Notes under the pieces: model-generated
Told to the model about the DNA's origin: nothing
What the model saw: the letters and a program-made list of their open reading frames with translations, nothing else
The model's database searches: none
Position numbers and translations under genes: made by a program
Part shown: positions 59,047 to 64,000 of the stretch, piece by piece
How positions within the stretch are numbered: position 1 is the stretch's first letter
Layout: every line of letters begins with the position of its first letter
Assembly: GCF_001277175.1 (NCBI RefSeq)
Contig: NZ_CP012257.1
Span: 1-64,000, forward strand
Length of the DNA: 64,000 nucleotides
Direction: 5' to 3'
Source: Cronobacter universalis NCTC 9529
Lineage (GTDB): Bacteria > Pseudomonadota > Gammaproteobacteria > Enterobacterales > Enterobacteriaceae

Positions 59047-60162
59047 ATGGGAAAGCCAGCCGCGAGAGCGCTAATTGATAAAGGCGCGCATTTGGGTTTA
59101 ATACAGACAGGGAGTCCAAATGTAATTATTGGTGGATTTCCTGCAGCAAGAAAGACTGACGGTTTATTGTGCAAAAAACACGGCCAGGGAATAATAGTCA
59201 GTGGTTCTAGCTCGGTATTTATTAATGGGCTGCCTCTTGCTCGTCTGGGAGACAAGACCTTGTGTAACAAAACTGCGGCTCCTAAAGACAAAGCTGCGGC
59301 TCCTAAAGACAAAACTGCCCCACCAAAATATTGGGGGGCAACGTTAGCAAAAAAAGCAAGACCAGATGGGACTATACACGGTGATAACTATGATGCGCGA
59401 ATTTTAGGCGCATATGCGAGTATGGAAGACAAGAACGGATCAGGAAAGCTTGATACCACATCGATCGGATTTACGTTACAAGATTTAGTATTTGGTAATA
59501 TGAAAAGCACCTCGATGCTTCGTGGTGAAATAAGAACGAAATTAGCTTCGACAAGTGCTTCAGGCACGTTATATCGTGATGAAAAAGACGTTATCATTAT
59601 AAATTCCAGTGCCACGGCTACTGGGGCACAATATGGTGCAACAGGTGCAATTGGACAAGAAGGTAATATATATGCAAGTATAGGCGGTGATTTTACTGTA
59701 GCTACAGCTGAAGCAAAAATGGTTACTGAAGTATATTTGGGGAACAAGGGCAGGTTTGGGTTGGTTTATGAAAGTGGAAGTGAAGCTGCTTTAGCTAAAG
59801 CAGAGGCTTTCACTAAAACTGATTTGTATGGTGTTTTTACGTCAGAGAGTAAGGTCGGAGTCCCATTCGGTGGAGTGGGTGCATCTGCTGGATTAACTGT
59901 TTTAGCTGACTCCACTGATTATTCATTGAATGTCAAAATATCAGGTGAGCTTGCATTGAAGTTAGGCTTGAGTGCAGATATTAACATGAAATTTTACGCT
60001 AAAAAATTTGCTGAGAAGTTCACTAAGTTTAATGTAGATATGATGATGTCAGCAATTGATTTTTTCAAAAATGAAGATGATAAGTTTAAAGCATCTGGAA
60101 AAAATGCAAGCGGTGATGGAGCCATAATAAGCGGGTGCACTACAGTCCTTGTCGGGGGCTAG
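59047..60162 (+). CDS. PAAR protein with large inserted domain (candidate effector)
   Basis: A 371-residue protein in AT-rich DNA, 22 nt after vgrG. Residues 1-73 hold two PAAR repeats (LIQTGSPNVIIGGFPAAR and GIIVSGSSSVFINGLPLAR, then GDKTLC). The last 16 residues, GDGAIISGCTTVLVGG, look like the third repeat, which normally follows the second at once. Between them are a Lys/Pro/Ala linker with a tandem repeat (TAAPKDKAAAPKDK) and about 255 residues of unknown sequence with alternating hydrophobic pattern (SLNVKISGELALKLGLSADI) typical of amphipathic strands. No known nuclease, lipase or amidase motif is seen. A four-helix membrane protein follows. A membrane-active toxin is a reasonable guess, not shown. 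Confidence 0.8.
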   Translation: MGKPAARALIDKGAHLGLIQTGSPNVIIGGFPAARKTDGLLCKKHGQGIIVSGSSSVFINGLPLARLGDKTLCNKTAAPKDKAAAPKDKTAPPKYWGATLAKKARPDGTIHGDNYDARILGAYASMEDKNGSGKLDTTSIGFTLQDLVFGNMKSTSMLRGEIRTKLASTSASGTLYRDEKDVIIINSSATATGAQYGATGAIGQEGNIYASIGGDFTVATAEAKMVTEVYLGNKGRFGLVYESGSEAALAKAEAFTKTDLYGVFTSESKVGVPFGGVGASAGLTVLADSTDYSLNVKISGELALKLGLSADINMKFYAKKFAEKFTKFNVDMMMSAIDFFKNEDDKFKASGKNASGDGAIISGCTTVLVGG

Positions 60163-60186
60163 ATAATATAAATTAGAGGTCAAAAT

Positions 60187-60621
60187 ATGTCTTTTACGGC
60201 TTTTATTGTTTTTGTTATTTTAGCATTATATGTTATCTGGAGAAAGAAAACGCCTGCCCGAAAAAAACAATGGGTTTATACTATATTGAAGTTGCTTGCT
60301 GTTTATATTGTTGCAACGATTTTATCTTTATTGTTTTATAGCCTGGAGAATTATTTTTTCGTAATTCCCCAAGGGGCTGGAGATCATTATACAGGAGTGG
60401 CTCTTTTGTCATTGGCGACACTATGTGGTGTATATTTTATTAATGTGGGCCTGCCGTCTTTATTTAGTGGTATCATGAGGTTTCATAAGGCTTATAATAA
60501 AGATAACTATGACAAACTAAAAAATATTGCATTCAATACCTCTACTGCTCTTTTGCTGTCTTTACGGGTGATATTATCACTGAGTGTGGTAATTATATAT
60601 TATGGGATTTGGCTAGGCTAA
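60187..60621 (+). CDS. Four-helix membrane protein, candidate immunity for the PAAR protein
   Basis: A 144-residue inner-membrane protein with likely spans at about 2-19, 33-55, 69-90 and 119-142. The ATG follows AGAGGTCAAAAT. It lies 24 nt after the PAAR gene in equally AT-rich DNA. Multi-span immunity proteins are common where the toxin attacks the inner membrane. I do not recognise the family, and the role is inferred from position. Confidence 0.7.
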   Translation: MSFTAFIVFVILALYVIWRKKTPARKKQWVYTILKLLAVYIVATILSLLFYSLENYFFVIPQGAGDHYTGVALLSLATLCGVYFINVGLPSLFSGIMRFHKAYNKDNYDKLKNIAFNTSTALLLSLRVILSLSVVIIYYGIWLG

Positions 60622-60640
60622 GCTTGAAAGGAGTTATTTT

Positions 60641-61726
60641 ATGGATTTCGATATTGGACATAGCTTTCCAATTACGCAGGGATTTAAAAAAGAAGAAGCG
60701 CAAGAGATTTTTTGGAAGTGTCTGTATACTGGAACTACACAAGAAAATTATCACTATTGGGTTGTATTACCGAATTATGTTAAACCTGTAGAGCTTGCAC
60801 CTATTGAATTTAAAGACGTAGGATTGATCAATATTGGTCGTTATATTTCTCAAGGTGACTTTCCTTATATGGAAGTATGGATTGCTTATGAAAACGCCCT
60901 TTGGGAAATGAATCCATCTGACTGGTTATATAATAAACTTTCTCTAATGGGCGAAAACATTCTCCATCAAAGAATTATCAGTCATCCATCCGGAGCTGGA
61001 AGGTTTGCAGATGTTCTTACATACAAGCGTCTTGCTTCGGGCGAGCAAGTAATCTCAAGGTTTACTGTACAAAAAGATTATAATCCTGTGAAAGGTGGCG
61101 GAAATTATTTTCTATTAAAAGTATCTTGTGCAGAAAAGGATTATGAGAAGAATGCTAATATTATGCATTTCACGGCGGTTAATTGGGATCTTTCATTCCG
61201 TAGTAATCTTATGTTGGCTGAGTTACTGACTTCCATAAGCTTAGGAGCAGATAGTGGAATTTCTTTCAAAATCCCTGACTCATGGAATTCTAAAGTAATT
61301 GCTGAAAATAGATTGGTTGTAGAGCATACCTTTAATGATATTAATCATGGTGTGATAAATTTATGCTTTTTTTCAAAGGTGGCTTACCCTTCTCCTGAAC
61401 ACGTTTATATGTTGACTACATCTCGTTTCAATAAACATGATAATGCAGTCGCACTCAGCGCCGATGGACCTAAAAATATCGTTAATGATATGAATGAACG
61501 TTTAGATGATGTGCTTTTTGAGTGGAATGGTGAAATCATAAGCGCCGCTGAAAATGTACGTGCGCTTTACAAGGCTTATGTCTTTGGCTGCGATGACGTA
61601 TGGTGTTATGCAGAAATGGTTGGGCCTCATATGAACCACAAAGATTACTATTTTGAAGCAAACATTAGATGTCTTGAAATAATTTTGGCAACCTTTGATA
61701 AAGAACGCGGTGCTATTGAGAATTAA
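60641..61726 (+). CDS. Unknown 361-residue protein of the vgrG cargo module
   Basis: A soluble protein with no signal peptide, last gene of the AT-rich module; AAAGGAG lies before the ATG. The stretch SGISFKIPDSWNSKVIAENR followed by VVEHTFNDINHG faintly recalls the DcrB/DUF1795 fold used by Eag chaperones, and the N-terminal half has a similar strand pattern, but the protein is over twice an Eag in length and no firm match can be made by eye. It could be an adaptor, a second immunity protein, or unrelated cargo. Confidence 0.65.
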   Translation: MDFDIGHSFPITQGFKKEEAQEIFWKCLYTGTTQENYHYWVVLPNYVKPVELAPIEFKDVGLINIGRYISQGDFPYMEVWIAYENALWEMNPSDWLYNKLSLMGENILHQRIISHPSGAGRFADVLTYKRLASGEQVISRFTVQKDYNPVKGGGNYFLLKVSCAEKDYEKNANIMHFTAVNWDLSFRSNLMLAELLTSISLGADSGISFKIPDSWNSKVIAENRLVVEHTFNDINHGVINLCFFSKVAYPSPEHVYMLTTSRFNKHDNAVALSADGPKNIVNDMNERLDDVLFEWNGEIISAAENVRALYKAYVFGCDDVWCYAEMVGPHMNHKDYYFEANIRCLEIILATFDKERGAIEN

Positions 61727-62041
61727 TACTTTTTTATCTGTATATAAAATTTATCTTAAAATTATTAAACTCTATTATAACGCATAGGCTATTTTTTATA
61801 TTTTGCAGTAGGCTATAGTTAAACTAAATAAACAGAATTTTCTCTTTTTGTGGTGCATTGCCGTTAAGGTTATGAAAATCAACAATAGAGAAAAGCTCAG
61901 CGTGCTTTTGGTGTCGCTTCCGGCACTGTCATAAGACCACTGCGTCAACTAATCACCACTTTGATGCTCAAACTTAAGATCCTCGGATCCGGCTTTCCTT
62001 CCTTTCAGCATTGACTGTTCGTGAATATAGAGATTGAAGTT
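61727..62041 (+). other. AT-rich spacer before second vgrG with possible transposase scrap
   Basis: A 315-bp stretch without an intact gene. The first 120 bp are very AT-rich. A frame without a start (61889-62015) reads RAFGVASGTVIRPLRQL, which resembles the helix-turn-helix of IS1-type InsA proteins (G-x-x-x-x-TVIR-x-L). If so it is a scar of an insertion sequence at the edge of the cargo module. The identification is weak. Confidence 0.3.
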
Positions 62042-63453
62042 ATGCTCAACCGAATCACCGTTCAGCTCCCGGTCGAGGGGCTGCTTTTCTGGAAACTCTC
62101 CGGGCGCGAGGCGCTGTCGGAGCCGTTTATGTTCACCCTGACGCTGCTCGGCACCGATGCACGCGCCGACCGCAGCGCGCTGCTGGGCCAGCCGGTGACG
62201 GTGACCATCCCGACCCAGGCGCTGATGACGCCGCGCTACCTCAACGGCAAGGTGACCCGCGTGGCGGTGAGCGCGGTGGAGCTCTCCGGCACCCGCTACG
62301 CGGCCTATGAGCTGACGGTGGAGCCGGACCTGTGGCCGATGCAGCGCGACCGTAACCTGCGTATCTTCCAGGGGCAGACGGTGCCGCAGATAGTGAAAAC
62401 CCTGCTCGGCGAGAGCCGGGTGAACATGGAAGAGCGTCTTTCCGGCAGCTACCGCGTCTGGGAATACTGCGTGCAGTACCAGGAGAGCAGCCTCGATTTC
62501 ATCAGCCGCCTGCTGGAGCTGGAGGGCATCGCCTACCACTTCCGCCACGAGCAGGACCGCCACACGCTGGTGCTCACCGATGCCCCCGGCCAGTACGAGC
62601 CGTTCCCGGGCTACGAGACCATTCCGTACCATGTGACCCCGTCCGGCGGTTCAACCGACGAAGAGGGTATCAGCCAGTGGGCGCTGGAGGACAGCGTGAC
62701 GCCGGGCATCTACAGCCTCGACGACTACGACTTCCGCAAGCCGAACGCCTGGCTGTTCCAGGCGCGGCAGAACCCGCTGTCGCCGCAGCCGGGGAGCATT
62801 GACGTCTACGACTGGCCGGGCCGTTTTGTGGAGCACGGCCACGGGGAGTTCTATGCCCGCATCCGCCAGGAGCGCTGGCAGGTGGAGCACCGCCAGACCC
62901 AGGGCACCGCGACGGCGCTCGGTATCGCGCCGGGTCACACCTTTGTGCTGTGCAACGCCCCGTTCTTCGGCGATAACGGCGAATACCTCACCACCGTGGC
63001 GCATTACCGCTTTGAAGAGAACCGCTACGCCAGCGGGCCGGACAGCAACACCCTGCATGAAATCCGCTTTGAGGTGATACCGGCGGATGTGCCGTACCGC
63101 CCGGCGCAGAAGACGCCGTGGCCGCGCACCTACGGCCCGCAGACGGCGAAGGTGGTCGGCCCGCAGGGCGAGAGCATCTGGACCGACAAATATGGCCGCG
63201 TGAAGGTGAAGTTCCACTGGGACCGTCTGGGCAAGGGCGACGACACCAGTTCCAGCTGGGTGCGCGTCTCCAGCGCCTGGGCGGGCCAGGGCTTCGGTGG
63301 CGTGCAGATACCGCGCGTGGGCGACGAGGTGGTGGTGGACTTCATCAACGGCGACCCGGACCGCCCGCTGATAACGGGCCGCGTGTACAACGAGGCCAGC
63401 ATGCCGCCGTGGGCGCTGCCGGCGGCCGCGACGCAGATGGGTTTTTTAAGCCG
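62042..63453 (+). repeat. 1.4-kb direct repeat, copy 2 (vgrG 5' part)
   Basis: The second copy of the tract at 57063-58474, ending at the same GGGTTTTTTAAGCCG. Beyond it the two genes share only short protein-level similarity (NANALRFEDKAG, MDTEIEN). Confidence 0.95.
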
Positions 63454-64000
63454 CTCGAAGGACGGCTCGCCGGACAACGCCAACGCCCTGCGCTTTGAGG
63501 ACAAGGCGGGCGAGGAGCAGGTGTGGCTGCATGCTGAAAAGAACATGGATACCGAAATCGAGAACGATGAAACGCATTCGGTAGGCAGCAACCGCACCAA
63601 AACCATTGGCGCGAACGAAACCACGACGGTGAAGAAAAACCGCACGGAAACGGTCGTGGAAAATGAAACGATCACGGTGCACCAGAACCGCACAGAGACG
63701 GTGGATGGCAATGAAACCATCACGATTCATTCCAACCGTACCGAGACGGTCGATCAGAACGAAGACGTGCGTATCGGGCAAAACCAGAGCGTGACCGTCA
63801 ACGGCGCCCAGACGCTGCGCGTCGATAAGACCAAAACCGAAACCATCGCGCTCGCCTCCATGCTGAACGTTGGCCTCGCGCAAAACACCAATATTGGCGC
63901 AGCGTATGTGCTGAACGTCGGCGCAGGCTGGATGACCAACGTCGGCGCGATGCAGATGCATAACGTGGCGCTCAAATACTCGGTGAACTCCGGCAAAGAT
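62042..64000 (+). CDS. vgrG: T6SS spike protein VgrG, second copy (3' end cut by window)
   Basis: The frame is open from the ATG at 62042 to the window end (653 codons so far). The first 470 residues nearly equal the first VgrG, then the sequences part. Here the tail stays GC-rich and carries repeats of about 14-15 residues (KNRTETVVENETITV, QNRTETVDGNETITI, SNRTETVDQNEDV) that fit rungs of a beta-helix needle, then Ala/Gly/Asn-rich turns (LNVGLAQNTNIGAAYVLNVG). The gene end and any C-terminal effector domain lie outside the window. Confidence 0.95.
   Translation, partial: MLNRITVQLPVEGLLFWKLSGREALSEPFMFTLTLLGTDARADRSALLGQPVTVTIPTQALMTPRYLNGKVTRVAVSAVELSGTRYAAYELTVEPDLWPMQRDRNLRIFQGQTVPQIVKTLLGESRVNMEERLSGSYRVWEYCVQYQESSLDFISRLLELEGIAYHFRHEQDRHTLVLTDAPGQYEPFPGYETIPYHVTPSGGSTDEEGISQWALEDSVTPGIYSLDDYDFRKPNAWLFQARQNPLSPQPGSIDVYDWPGRFVEHGHGEFYARIRQERWQVEHRQTQGTATALGIAPGHTFVLCNAPFFGDNGEYLTTVAHYRFEENRYASGPDSNTLHEIRFEVIPADVPYRPAQKTPWPRTYGPQTAKVVGPQGESIWTDKYGRVKVKFHWDRLGKGDDTSSSWVRVSSAWAGQGFGGVQIPRVGDEVVVDFINGDPDRPLITGRVYNEASMPPWALPAAATQMGFLSRSKDGSPDNANALRFEDKAGEEQVWLHAEKNMDTEIENDETHSVGSNRTKTIGANETTTVKKNRTETVVENETITVHQNRTETVDGNETITIHSNRTETVDQNEDVRIGQNQSVTVNGAQTLRVDKTKTETIALASMLNVGLAQNTNIGAAYVLNVGAGWMTNVGAMQMHNVALKYSVNSGKD

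Overview
The window is chromosomal DNA of an enteric gammaproteobacterium. It opens inside dnaA and runs through dnaN, recF, gyrB, yidA, the dgo operon, yidR, yidQ, ibpAB, yidP-glv, yidH-yidG and emrD, an order collinear with the Escherichia coli K-12 chromosome as I remember it. High GC, the gene content and the divergence from E. coli point to Cronobacter or a near relative such as Franconibacter or Siccibacter. The genus is inference; membership of the Enterobacteriaceae is secure.

Positions 1-7300 hold the replication and topoisomerase block (dnaA missing its first few codons, dnaN, recF, gyrB) and the HAD phosphatase yidA. A 118-bp palindromic element separates dnaN from recF. Positions 7330-7720 carry an easily missed hok/mok/sok type I toxin-antitoxin locus on the minus strand. 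Positions 7880-13012 are the D-galactonate operon dgoR-K-A-D-T with two DgoR operators and an ERIC element before dgoT. An MFS permease plus 2-hydroxyacid dehydrogenase cassette follows, then yidR/yidQ, the heat-shock pair ibpA-ibpB (sigma-32 promoter and ROSE-like thermometer), yidP with the alpha-glucoside PTS/GH4 pair, yidH-yidG, a GH5-like secreted protein that seems to lack its nucleophile, emrD, and a GNAT acetyltransferase. At 26037-26578 lies a complete SOS-controlled tisB/istR toxin-antitoxin locus: 29-residue toxin, LexA box, antisense RNA, pairing site and terminators.

From 27400 to the window end is a complete type VI secretion system (T6SS) island, inserted where E. coli has ivbL-ilvBN after tisB/istR. 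Order: SH3 lipoprotein, tssJ, tssK, tssL, tssM, tagF, tssA, tssB, tssC, Rap1a-like immunity genes with a Tae4 amidase, hcp, two Tai4-like immunity genes, tagH (FHA), pppA phosphatase, a periplasmic unknown, tagJ, tssE, tssF, tssG, a small membrane protein, clpV, ppkA kinase, a lipase effector with an ankyrin lipoprotein, vgrG, an AT-rich cargo module, and a second vgrG cut by the window end. The sheath, baseplate, membrane complex and spike are all present, plus a FHA/kinase/phosphatase control module and at least three effector loads: Tae4 for peptidoglycan, the lipase for membranes, and a PAAR-linked protein of unknown activity.

The most unusual object is the PAAR protein at 59047-60162. 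Its first two PAAR repeats are at the N-terminus and the apparent third repeat is the last 16 residues, with about 280 residues of unknown, beta-patterned sequence between them. It is followed by a four-helix membrane protein (candidate immunity) and a 361-residue unknown, all in AT-rich DNA between two vgrG genes whose first 1.4 kb are nearly identical.
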